Positions 17,497 through 24,758 of a stretch of 64,000 nt of DNA are shown piece after piece (positions within the stretch are counted from its first letter, which is position 1; every line of letters starts with the position of its first letter). The stretch is from Bradyrhizobium archetypum (GTDB lineage: Bacteria; Pseudomonadota; Alphaproteobacteria; Rhizobiales; Xanthobacteraceae), in assembly GCF_013114835.1 (NCBI RefSeq), contig NZ_JAAVLW010000007.1:124001-188000 (forward strand), written 5' to 3'. A program made the translations under genes and the position numbers. Below the pieces are notes generated by a model, which worked only from the letters and a program-made list of their open reading frames with translations, searched no databases and had not been told where the DNA came from.

Positions 17497-17511
17497 AGCG
17501 TATCGCCTGAT

Positions 17512-17887
17512 TTAGCGCGGCAGCTTCGGAATCTTGTCCGCAAAGCCGTTGAAGCAGGTCAGCCGCTCATCTTCCTCCTTGACGTAGCGGCAATCGCTGA
17601 CGCTTTTCGCCGCCGCGGCCTTCGATTTGGGCTGCGGCGCATAAATGGCATCGTAACAGTTCAGCCGTTCCTTGGTCGCATCGTCGATATCCTGGCAGGC
17701 CTGCAACTTCTGGGCGACCGACAACGGTTTGGCCGGAGCTTCCTTACCCGCCGACTTCTTCGATCCGACTTGAACCAGAGGCTTGCCGCCGACCGTCGGG
17801 GGCGCAGGGGGGGGCCGGCGTGGTCGTTGTTTGCGCAAAGGCTGCGGCCGGATACAGCACCGCCAGCGCCAGGATGATCTTTCTCAT
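17512..17887 (-). pseudogene. Small secreted Cys-containing protein, frameshifted at a C8 tract
   Basis: ATG 17887 starts a clear signal peptide (MRKIILALAVLYPAAAFAQ). After TTTTPAP the frame meets eight C residues on the coding strand (17807-17814) and is lost, while the rest of a plausible mature protein (APPTVGGKPLVQVGSK, then QACQDIDDATKERLNCYDAI and CRYVKEEDERLTCFNGF) continues in another frame to 17512. Removing one C restores a single frame of about 124 residues. The four-Cys pattern resembles small periplasmic rhizobial proteins. This may be a pseudogene, a phase-variable gene or a homopolymer sequencing error. Confidence 0.75.
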
Positions 17888-18217
17888 GTGGAAATGCCCG
17901 AATAGCCGTTTAGGGACGAACGCGCCTGGAGGACGATAACTCCGGACCTTCGGAATCGAAATCCCGCCGGCGCCAGCGATCTCTAGCACCATCCCAAAGC
18001 GTCTGTCTAACCCATTGATTTAATGGCTATTCGAATCCGCCAGCGGCGGATCGGGGCCGGCGACATATTATCTCAGCCGCTTCCCGATCGCGAAGCCTTC
18101 GAAAAAGTCCCTCCGCCGCCACCGCGTTCGTTGCCGCACAGGATGGGTCTGACACGGAGGTCCTGAGGACGTTGGCTGACCCGCAAGGATAACCGTGTTG
18201 GCGCGGTTCGGGCAGAA

Positions 18218-18304
18218 CTAGCGCAGCCGATAGGCGTCGAATGCGTGAGCAAGGAATACGCCAATGCTCACGAAGACGAGGAGCGCCGTTATGACCTCGG
18301 TCAT
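18218..18304 (-). CDS. 28-residue single-span membrane protein
   Basis: The ATG at 18304 has a very strong ribosome-binding site, GGAGGAAGG, five bases upstream. The peptide has one hydrophobic span (TALLVFVSIGVFLAHAF) with a charged C-terminus (DAYRLR). Its ATGA overlaps the stop of a preceding 28-codon ORF. Such peptides are often subunits or regulators of membrane complexes, as with KdpF or CydX, but no partner gene is adjacent. Confidence 0.62.
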   Translation of the reverse strand: MTEVITALLVFVSIGVFLAHAFDAYRLR

Positions 18305-18387
18305 AGCCTTCCTCCCTGTATTGCCATGCCGGAAAGGGCACGCTTGAGAAACTCGCGGTAGATGAGGTTGAGGACCGATACAAACAT
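18301..18387 (-). CDS. 28-residue ORF upstream of and overlapping the small membrane protein ORF
   Basis: ATG 18387 opens MFVSVLNLIYREFLKRALSG and ends in a TGA that overlaps the next ATG (ATGA). The peptide is amphipathic, with a hydrophobic start and basic middle. Its own ribosome-binding site is weak (GGGGTT). It might be a real small protein or a leader translated to couple expression of the downstream peptide. Confidence 0.4.
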   Translation of the reverse strand: MFVSVLNLIYREFLKRALSGMAIQGGRL

Positions 18388-18518
18388 GATCTAACCCCGC
18401 TGTTCAGTTGGCAGGGACCGTAGCGGCTCTCTGTTTCCGGCGCGTTTCGCGGCGCGGTAGAATGGTTTCGTCAGACCTGCTTTCGATCACAGAATCGCGA
18501 CGGAACCGGAACCATCCA

Positions 18519-18557
18519 AAACAAGGCGCGCCATCACCCAAACAAGGCGCGCCATCA
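18519..18557. repeat. Tandem 18-bp repeat with 21-bp period
   Basis: AAACAAGGCGCGCCATCA occurs at 18519-18536 and 18540-18557. Each copy contains the 8-base palindrome GGCGCGCC. It lies about 80 bases upstream of the lipoprotein hydrolase gene. Confidence 0.85.
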
Positions 18558-18637
18558 ATCGGCTCGCCCTTTTCTCGCCATCCTAATCGGGAGATGTGCG
18601 GCCGGGTGCGACGGGGCAATGTTCCCAAAGGTCCTAT

Positions 18638-19660
18638 GTGATCGAACGAGATCTACTGCAACACGAGACTTGTGCGTCCCGTCGCGCGTTCCTGCGCGGT
18701 ATTGCATCCTCGGCCAGCGTGCTTGTGCTCGGCGGATGCACGAGCATGGCGGCGACGGGCGCGCGTTACGATGCTTCGTCGCTCTCGACGGAGCCGACAT
18801 TGCTTGTTGCGACGACGCGCAAGCCGGTGAACGGCGGGCGGTCAAAGCCCTGGTTTGGTCCGGAGCGCGCTTCGAGGATGACCGTGGCGCGGGCAAAGCT
18901 CGTGGCACCCGATGAAAGCCGCTTTTCTCTCGCCGCAGCCGGGATTGGCGATTGGCGTCTCGATGCGATCGAGCCGGTGTCAGGAGAGGTCGGCGATCTT
19001 CTCGGGCAAGCCGGCGGCGGATCAGACGTCCTGATCTACGTTCACGGTTTCAAGCAGACGTTCGAGACGGCGGCGCTCGATGCCGCGCATCTGGCCGATG
19101 GCATCAAATTCCGCGGCCAGACGATGGTCTTCTCCTGGCCGTCCAAGGCGGGACTGTTCGACTACGCCTATGACCGCGACAGCGCGATGTATTCCCGCGA
19201 TGCCTTCGAGCGCGTGCTGTATTCCCTCGCCACCTCGCCGAGCGTCGGCCGCGTTCACATCGTCGCGCACAGCATGGGAACCATGCTGACTCTCGAAGGG
19301 CTGCGTCAACTCTATGCGCGATATGGCGACAGCGTTGCCGGCAAGATCGGGGCCGTGGTGTTCGCCTCACCGGACATCGATATGGATGTGTTCTCTTCGG
19401 CGACCCAGAATATCGGACCGCTCACCCGCAAGATCACCGTCGTCGCTTCGACGAATGATCGCGCGCTTGCGTTGTCTGGACGATTGGCCGGCGGGATGAC
19501 GCGGGTCGGCGCCGCCGAGAAGGCCACTATCGAGCAGCTCGGCGTGCGCGTCATCGATGCGTCCGATTCAGGCTGGGGCATCATCAACCATGACCTGTTT
19601 CTATCCAATGCCGAGGTGCGGAAGGTGATACGCCGCTCGATTGATACTTCGACGGCCTGA
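18638..19660 (+). CDS. Alpha/beta-hydrolase lipoprotein (DUF900 family)
   Basis: About 340 residues. GTG 18638 is chosen because it leaves a short n-region before SRRAFLRGIASSASVLVLGGC; GTG 18596 is an alternative. The LGGC lipobox predicts a lipid-anchored protein, and the SRRAFLRG start resembles a Tat signal. The hydrolase fold shows an oxyanion region VLIYVHGFKQTF, the nucleophile elbow IVAHSMGT (Ser), a possible acid near VVASTNDRALALS, and a late His (INHDLFLSN). DUF900 members are putative esterases or lipases with unknown substrates. The 18-bp tandem repeat lies upstream. Confidence 0.85.
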   Translation: MIERDLLQHETCASRRAFLRGIASSASVLVLGGCTSMAATGARYDASSLSTEPTLLVATTRKPVNGGRSKPWFGPERASRMTVARAKLVAPDESRFSLAAAGIGDWRLDAIEPVSGEVGDLLGQAGGGSDVLIYVHGFKQTFETAALDAAHLADGIKFRGQTMVFSWPSKAGLFDYAYDRDSAMYSRDAFERVLYSLATSPSVGRVHIVAHSMGTMLTLEGLRQLYARYGDSVAGKIGAVVFASPDIDMDVFSSATQNIGPLTRKITVVASTNDRALALSGRLAGGMTRVGAAEKATIEQLGVRVIDASDSGWGIINHDLFLSNAEVRKVIRRSIDTSTA

Positions 19661-19956
19661 GCTCTCTGGCGTAACGGCAACACGGCGACAGGATAACGCC
19701 CGGCTGTCGCCGGCAGGCGGCCATCACAACGTCACCGTGTTGTCACCCATAATCTCGCCAAATTGACGGAACATTTATTCGTGGCCGGCACGGTGTGCCC
19801 GGTCTCGCCTCGAACTGTTCAACGCTTGAATTGCTCAACGTCCGCAACGCCGACCGGTTGTCGGCGCGCGACGTTTTGCGAGTCGATCGAGGAATATGGG
19901 CGATGGTGGCGTCTGCCGGCGATCAATTGTTCAGTTGTTACAGAGGAATAAAAATC
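19661..19956. other. Gap with no recognised feature
   Basis: About 296 bases separate the hydrolase lipoprotein from the secreted protein at 19957. I see only a short ORF without family features and the leader (AGAGGAATAAAAATC) of the next gene. Confidence 0.5.
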
Positions 19957-20301
19957 ATGCGTCAAGCAACATCGAAGGCCGTGGCAGGCTCGAGCGCGAA
20001 CCGCCGACAGGTGCTGTCACTCGCTGCGGGTATCGCCTTGCTCGCGGGTGCCACCACGGCTCATGCGCAGAGCACGGGTATCGCCGCGTGCGACGACTTC
20101 CTGACCAAATACGACGCCTGCGTCGTCTCCAAGGTCCCCGAGGCACAGCGCGCGATGTACAAGACGCAGATCGACCAGACCCGCAAGGCGTGGGTCGACA
20201 TGGCCAAGAATCCGTCGGCGAAGGCGACCATGGAAGCGACCTGCAAGCAGACCCTGGACGCCACGAAGGCGTCGCTCACGGCCTACGGCTGCTCGTTCTG
20301 A
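19957..20301 (+). CDS. Small Cys-containing periplasmic protein
   Basis: 114 residues. AGAGGA lies upstream of ATG 19957. A signal peptide with NRRQVLSLAAGIALLAGATTAHA ends at about residue 37. The mature chain has four Cys (ACDDFL, DACVV, TCKQT, YGCSF) that suggest two disulfides, and is otherwise helical. The family is common in Bradyrhizobium and has no known role. The Arg-Arg motif could direct Tat export. Confidence 0.8.
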   Translation: MRQATSKAVAGSSANRRQVLSLAAGIALLAGATTAHAQSTGIAACDDFLTKYDACVVSKVPEAQRAMYKTQIDQTRKAWVDMAKNPSAKATMEATCKQTLDATKASLTAYGCSF

Positions 20302-20630
20302 TCGGCGCGGGCGCCGCTAAAAGGGGAGGGCGCCGAGCAGGCACCCTTCCTGGATGGTGAGCGGCGACGGGAGACACCGCCCGCAATAGCAAGGTGTGCT
20401 TCCGGAACTCCGATCGAAGCGGCAAGCGCAGCGCTTGCACCCGATCCACGACAAGGTGCGCGTCCTCAAGACGCCACCGCCGAACTTCGTTTGCCCGGAT
20501 TAACCACTTGTTAACCATAACGCCCCAGCATGGCCACTATAGAGAGTCGCCACGGACCATAGTCCGAAGGCGCGATTGATCGTTCATCTTGGGGGCGAGC
20601 AGGCCTCGCGGGGCTCCAAGGAGAAACGTC
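20302..20630. other. Gap with no recognised feature
   Basis: 329 bases with no gene I can support. The last 20 bases carry the ribosome-binding site (CCAAGGAG) of the 37-residue ORF. Confidence 0.5.
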
Positions 20631-20744
20631 ATGTCGTCATCTGGCGTACGACACCAACTGCTGTCCGAATTCGTCCCGGCGATTTTCGGCGCACTTGGTC
20701 TGGGAATCCCGATCGCGGTTGCGATCATCTGGATCTGTTCCTGA
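20631..20744 (+). CDS. 37-residue single-span membrane peptide
   Basis: ATG 20631 follows CAAGGAGAAACGTC, a good ribosome-binding site. The peptide is MSSSGVRHQLLSEFVPAIFG followed by a hydrophobic span (GALGLGIPIAVAIIWICS). It is too short for family assignment. It is the first of three co-directional ORFs leading to the ClpS-AAA+ gene, though the gap to that gene is about 600 bases. Confidence 0.5.
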   Translation: MSSSGVRHQLLSEFVPAIFGALGLGIPIAVAIIWICS

Positions 20745-20753
20745 TCGGGCCGT

Positions 20754-21269
20754 TTGTCTTATAACGGCGCCGTCAGGACGGACATCGTGCTGTACAGGGC
20801 GAAGCTAGCTGCGGTGCTGCTTGCGACTGCTGCCCTGTGCTTGCGGTGTCCAACAGGGGGAGCCAAATTGCTTCCAGAGGTTCTTGACCTTCATCGTCAC
20901 TGTTCGCCACGAAGCGCATTGCTTCGCGTGAACGATGCAAATGCCCGTGAGACGTCATTACTATCGTTGGACCGGTTCGATCGAATGATCGGCTCCGCGA
21001 GTGTCGCAACGTTCATTGAGCCTGGTCAGGCGTTCCTTCTGGCGTTCGAGCAAACGAACGAATACGACGGCATCCACTTCAAGTGGTTTCGGAGCCGGTA
21101 CGAGCGGTTTCTCTACGTCGGCCGTGTCGATAGTGGTGAATGTTCGCACACGGCGCGTTGGTCGCTGCGCTCTGGGTTATCGGGCGCGCTCGGCGAATAT
21201 GACATGCAAGATGTCCTGGAGTGCATGGAGCCAAGCCAGTATTTGGGGGCGGCAGAGCCGGAAGGATGA
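20754..21269 (+). CDS. Hypothetical protein of uncertain reality
   Basis: Up to 171 residues; the start is unclear (GTG 20787 would give a hydrophobic start, VLYRAKLAAVLLATAALCL). No family is recognised. The C-terminal half (FIEPGQAFLLAFEQTNEYDG, RYERFLYVGRVDSGECSHTA) reads like a protein, while the N-terminal half is less convincing. The ORF ends 88 bases before the ClpS-AAA+ start. It could be a decayed gene. Confidence 0.35.
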   Translation: MSYNGAVRTDIVLYRAKLAAVLLATAALCLRCPTGGAKLLPEVLDLHRHCSPRSALLRVNDANARETSLLSLDRFDRMIGSASVATFIEPGQAFLLAFEQTNEYDGIHFKWFRSRYERFLYVGRVDSGECSHTARWSLRSGLSGALGEYDMQDVLECMEPSQYLGAAEPEG

Positions 21270-21357
21270 GGCGGCGCGGAAACAACTCGCTTGACGCGGC
21301 TCACCATCTATGTTCTCTTTTTGTTCTTTGGACAGCCTGTGCGAGGTATTTCCTTTC

Positions 21358-23085
21358 ATGCATGACAATTGCACCGACACCGGGTCGATCACGCTCTCCA
21401 TTCATAATGACGACGCCACGCCCGTCGAATTCGTCCGGCAGCTCCTTCGCAATATCTTCGGCAAATCGGACCGGGAAGCGATCGCCTTCACCGCGCTGAT
21501 CGAGAACAAAGAGAAGGTGGCCTGCGGCCCCTATCCGGGCCCGGTCGCCAAGGCGCTGCTGGATTCGGCACGGCAAAGCATCAGCGCCGCCGGTCATAGT
21601 TTGCTGATCACCAGCGAAACCGCAACCACGAAAGGCGCATGCGATCTTTGCGGAGCACCGGCGACTGGCAGTGAAATCCTGCTCGCTGGCAGGACAGCGT
21701 GCCTCTGCAACAGCTGCCTGCTTGCCGTCAGGCGCGCATCGGACGCCGTACCTGGAGACGAGTTTAAATACGCCTGGCTCGCGCTTGACTGGCACTTTGC
21801 CGGAATCCCGCGAAACCAGCTGGTGACGAGAGCGCGGCAGTTTCCCGGCCATATGCGCGCCGATGTCCAGGTCGCGGTCGACAAGTTGCTCGCCTCGCCG
21901 CTGCACTTCTTCGGCATTCACGAGGAATATCGCTATGAGACGCTGGTATTTGCGGCCCTGATGAAGGAGGGCCGGAACGCACCCGCGCTTGCGCCGCCGC
22001 AGTACCACGACGTCGAGATCGGTGAAGCGCAGCCGGTGAAATGCCTGCATAATGGACTGTGGCTGTGCAAGGCCGGTGAGCTCCGCTACGCCGTGCTGCT
22101 TTCGTTTCATCGCGAATACCAGCATGAGGCTGCGATACGCATCGAGATCGCCGTGCCGGCCGGCGCCGCCGGCGACGCACTGGTGCAACGTTCGTTCGCC
22201 GAGCTTGAAGAGGCGGTGCACGCTGCGCGTTCCTATCGCGGCAAGATCCTCTCGCTCGAAGGTGGGTCCGACTATCGCGGACGGTCGGGCGGGGTCACGG
22301 TGCACCGGCTGCCGGCAGTCGGACGTGAGGAAGTCATCTTGCCCGAACAGACGCTGAAGCTGCTCGATCGCAACGTCATGGGCTTTGTCGGCAATCGCGC
22401 GGCACTTCGCAAGCTGGGCCAATCGACCCGCAAGGGCATCCTGCTTTACGGCCCGCCGGGCACCGGCAAGACGCACACGATCCGTTACCTTGCGACCAAT
22501 TTGCCCGGACATACGACGTTGATCATCACGGCCGAGCAGGTCGGGTTGCTCGGCGCCTATATGAAGCTGGCGCGCCTGTTGCAGCCGACGATGGTGGTGA
22601 TCGAGGACGTCGACCTCATCGCCCGCGATCGCGAAGAGATGGGATCGTGTGAAGAGCCGCTGCTCAACATGCTGCTCAACGAAATGGACGGGCTGAAGGA
22701 AGACTCCGACATCCTGTTCGTCCTCACGACCAACCGGCCGGAGCAGCTTGAAGGCGCGCTGGCCGGGCGGCCCGGACGCATCGACCAGGCGATCGAAGTG
22801 CCGCTACCTGACGGCATCGGCCGCAGCAAGCTTGTTCAGCTCTATGGCAAGGACCTGCCGATGGATCGGGCCATCATTGATGAGACCGTGAACCGCACGA
22901 AGGGCGTCAGCGCCGCGTTCATCAAGGAATTGATGCGGCGGATCGCGCAAGCGAGCATTTTTCGGGATGGCGGTTCGACGGTCCAATCCGGCGACATCAG
23001 CGAAGCGCTGGATGACATGTTGTTCACTGGCGGCAGACTCAATGTCACGCTGCTCGGCGGGGCGCAGGAAATGGCAGGCGCTTGA
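21358..23085 (+). CDS. ClpS-like / ClpX-type zinc finger / AAA+ ATPase fusion protein
   Basis: 575 residues from ATG 21358; an earlier in-frame start would add 16 residues. Residues 9-87 match the ClpS fold: SIHNDDATPVEFV, then VACGPYPGPVAKALLDSAR and SAAGHSLLIT. Residues 95-120 form a four-Cys zinc finger (C95-x2-C98-x18-C117-x2-C120) with the spacing of ClpX. A middle region (about 125-340) of unknown fold leads to an AAA+ module: Walker A GPPGTGKT (365-372), Walker B VVIEDVD (413-419, E-D order as in BCS1-like proteins) and LTTNRPEQLEGALAGRPGRID. No HslV, ClpP or metallopeptidase domain is present. A role as an N-degron-reading unfoldase or remodeller is inferred, not shown. Confidence 0.82.
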   Translation: MHDNCTDTGSITLSIHNDDATPVEFVRQLLRNIFGKSDREAIAFTALIENKEKVACGPYPGPVAKALLDSARQSISAAGHSLLITSETATTKGACDLCGAPATGSEILLAGRTACLCNSCLLAVRRASDAVPGDEFKYAWLALDWHFAGIPRNQLVTRARQFPGHMRADVQVAVDKLLASPLHFFGIHEEYRYETLVFAALMKEGRNAPALAPPQYHDVEIGEAQPVKCLHNGLWLCKAGELRYAVLLSFHREYQHEAAIRIEIAVPAGAAGDALVQRSFAELEEAVHAARSYRGKILSLEGGSDYRGRSGGVTVHRLPAVGREEVILPEQTLKLLDRNVMGFVGNRAALRKLGQSTRKGILLYGPPGTGKTHTIRYLATNLPGHTTLIITAEQVGLLGAYMKLARLLQPTMVVIEDVDLIARDREEMGSCEEPLLNMLLNEMDGLKEDSDILFVLTTNRPEQLEGALAGRPGRIDQAIEVPLPDGIGRSKLVQLYGKDLPMDRAIIDETVNRTKGVSAAFIKELMRRIAQASIFRDGGSTVQSGDISEALDDMLFTGGRLNVTLLGGAQEMAGA

Positions 23086-23187
23086 TCGGACTTGGCTTGT
23101 GAGGCGGAATAAAGCGGCATGTAACAAGTGTAGATCATCCGATCCCGTCGTCTTGTGCTTCTTCGGCCGCATCGCCCTCTCTGATAC

Positions 23188-23253
23188 GAGCGGAACGAGA
23201 AATTCTTCACGCAGCACTTCGCCGGGATGCATGGGCTTGAGCTTCTTGGTCAT
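23188..23253 (-). pseudogene. higA: higA antitoxin fragment (N-terminal 22 codons)
   Basis: ATG 23253 begins MTKKLKPMHPGEVLREEFLV, the diagnostic HigA N-terminus. Homology stops after VPL, and what follows is unrelated sequence running towards the convergent AAA+ gene. The HTH domain, normally the next 60 or so residues, is missing. It follows the higB fragment by 13 bases, preserving higBA order. Confidence 0.8.
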
Positions 23254-23266
23254 TGCCGCGTCCCTT

Positions 23267-23443
23267 CTAATGGTAATCCACGATCTCGACCTCCGCTGGG
23301 CCTTCGGCCGTCCAAACAAAGCACAGCCGGAATTGGTCGTTGATCCTGATCGAATGTTGCCCCCTGCGATCGCCCGCCAACGCCTCAAGATGGTTGCCTG
23401 GAGGCGACCTCAAGTCGCCGAGATCGCCCGCGGCGTTGAATGA
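23267..23443 (-). pseudogene. higB: higB toxin fragment (C-terminal part)
   Basis: The frame ends in GQHSIRINDQFRLCFVW, a TAEGPAEVEIVDYH tail and stop, the characteristic HigB (RelE-superfamily) C-terminus, preceded by SPPGNHLEALAGDRRG. Upstream of SFNAAGDLGDLR the homology ends and a TAG follows within a few codons, so about 40 N-terminal residues are gone and no start remains. With the adjacent higA fragment this is a dead toxin-antitoxin module between the AAA+ gene and tRNA-Arg. Confidence 0.82.
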
Positions 23444-23572
23444 TACGGTTGTTAAAAGCTAGCGTATCAATCAATGATGCGGCATCTTCGCCCGTATCCT
23501 GGTGCGGCGCTGATTAGGGAGCGGCAGCGCAGAAACGGATGCTCATGAGGGCTGTGGGGTGCTCTGTCGAAG

Positions 23573-23649
23573 TGGCGCGCTCGGAAGGATTCGAACCTCC
23601 GACCCTCGGAATCGAAATCCGATGCTCTATCCAGCTGAGCTACGAGCGC
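23573..23649 (-). tRNA. tRNA-Arg (anticodon TCG)
   Basis: On the minus strand the acceptor GCGCTCG pairs with CGAGCGC, followed by G and an encoded CCA. The D-arm is TAGCTCAGCTGGATAGAGC, the anticodon stem-loop TCGGA-TTTCGAT-TCCGA gives anticodon TCG, and the T-arm contains GGTTCGAATCC. 77 nucleotides. Its 3' end faces the higBA remnant and the AAA+ fusion gene. Confidence 0.97.
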
Positions 23650-23699
23650 TTTGCGCTGGCTCGTATCAGACTTGGTCCGAAAGAGCCAGCAGCTCGATC

Positions 23700-23954
23700 C
23701 TAGTAGCAGGGATGCCGGCGGCGGTCCTGGCCGACATAGGCGGCCGCGCCCTGGCGGCACAGGACGGTGGAGGGGCCGTCGTAGTACGCGAACGTGCCGG
23801 GCTGCAGGCCCGGACCGTAATTGTGGAGGAAGCTGATCGGGTAGGGCAGGCCCCAATTGTGCAGGTGCCGATTATGGCGGGCGTCCGCCAGATTTGGGGC
23901 CAGGACCGCGGTGGAGAGGAGGGCCATGGCTACGAAAAACTTCGTTTTGGTCAT
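23700..23954 (-). CDS. Small secreted His/Tyr-rich protein
   Basis: 84 residues from ATG 23954. A signal peptide (MTKTKFFVAMALLSTAVLAP, cleavage after ADA) leads to a short mature part rich in His, Tyr and Gly, ending in LCRQGAAAYVGQDRRRHPCY. The C-terminal pattern of Cys, about 15 residues, then RRHxC is shared with the product at 33993-34346, so the two may be distant relatives. No function is known. Confidence 0.75.
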   Translation of the reverse strand: MTKTKFFVAMALLSTAVLAPNLADARHNRHLHNWGLPYPISFLHNYGPGLQPGTFAYYDGPSTVLCRQGAAAYVGQDRRRHPCY

Positions 23955-24287
23955 TTCGATTCTCCGGAAGTGCCACTGAGACTGCGGCGATTTCGAGCAG
24001 GATGGATAGCCATTCGCGTGAAGAAAGCGTGTCAAAACAACAAGATAGAAGCTCAGCTTCTGATTCGGTCGAAGCCCGCACCCCCTTACATTCTGGCCGA
24101 TTGGTCTCCGATTCCAGAAGTGGCGAGGGGGAAAGCTGCGGAAAACCACCCTAGCGCGCCCATTTTTGGCCTCAAGGGATGCTTAACGAATTCCCAACAC
24201 AGTCCGGCCAGAGTTCTGTCCGGTCCCGAATCGAGGGGCCGATCCATCCCCGCGTCCGACAAAGGCTACCCGATTCCCGATCGACCC
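23955..24287. other. Gap between divergent secreted-protein genes
   Basis: 333 bases that must hold the promoters of the divergent genes at 23954 (minus) and 24288 (plus). I see no repeat, RNA or clear promoter pair in it. Confidence 0.45.
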
Positions 24288-24734
24288 ATGCGCATCACGC
24301 TCCTCGCCCTGCTGTCTCTCTCGGTCCTGGTCGCGAGCCCGGCACGCGCGGATCTGCACATCACGCGCGATCACGGCGGCTATGTCGAGGAGTACAAAGC
24401 GAAATACAAGCGCATCCGCGAGCGCAAGGAGCGGGTCATCATCGACGGCATCTGCAACTCGGCCTGCACACTGGTGTTCGGCATCGTGCCGATGAACAAG
24501 ATTTGCGTCACGCCGAAGGCGAGCCTCGGCTTCCACCAGGCCTATTACGACAAGGCATTCACTTTTGGCATCAAGGTCACGAGTGTGGAGGGGACGTCGG
24601 ACCTGATGTCCTACTATCCCGACACCGTGAAGGAATGGATCCGCCGCAATGGCGGCCTCACCACCGAGATGAAGAAGATCAAGAACGGCAAGGATCTTTG
24701 GAAGATCGTCGATCCATGTCCGGAAGAGTGGTGA
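24288..24734 (+). CDS. Periplasmic ClpP/crotonase-like protein of unknown function
   Basis: 148 residues. Signal peptide MRITLLALLSLSVLVASPA ends in ARA. The mature part has RVIIDGICNSACTLVFGIVP, in which SAC resembles the Ser-containing turn of periplasmic Clp-protease-like proteins (COG3904-like), then CVTPKASLGFHQAYY, whose His could be catalytic. The chain is short for a peptidase and an Asp/Asn partner is not obvious, so activity is doubtful. It is convergent with the antiporter gene. Confidence 0.72.
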   Translation: MRITLLALLSLSVLVASPARADLHITRDHGGYVEEYKAKYKRIRERKERVIIDGICNSACTLVFGIVPMNKICVTPKASLGFHQAYYDKAFTFGIKVTSVEGTSDLMSYYPDTVKEWIRRNGGLTTEMKKIKNGKDLWKIVDPCPEEW

Positions 24735-24758
24735 GGCGCGGCGCATTCTGCACCAGCG

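Noticed and set aside
22804..23388. 194-codon minus-strand ORF spanning the higA fragment
   Set aside because: Only its HigA-like 22 codons are meaningful; before them the higB fragment is read in another frame, and after them it is antisense to the AAA+ gene.
21183..23584. 11-base match GGCGCGCTCGG to the tRNA-Arg 3' end at 21183, as possible island border around the ClpS-AAA+ gene
   Set aside because: Eleven GC-rich bases are expected by chance in this DNA and the match does not include the T-arm; not enough for an attachment site.
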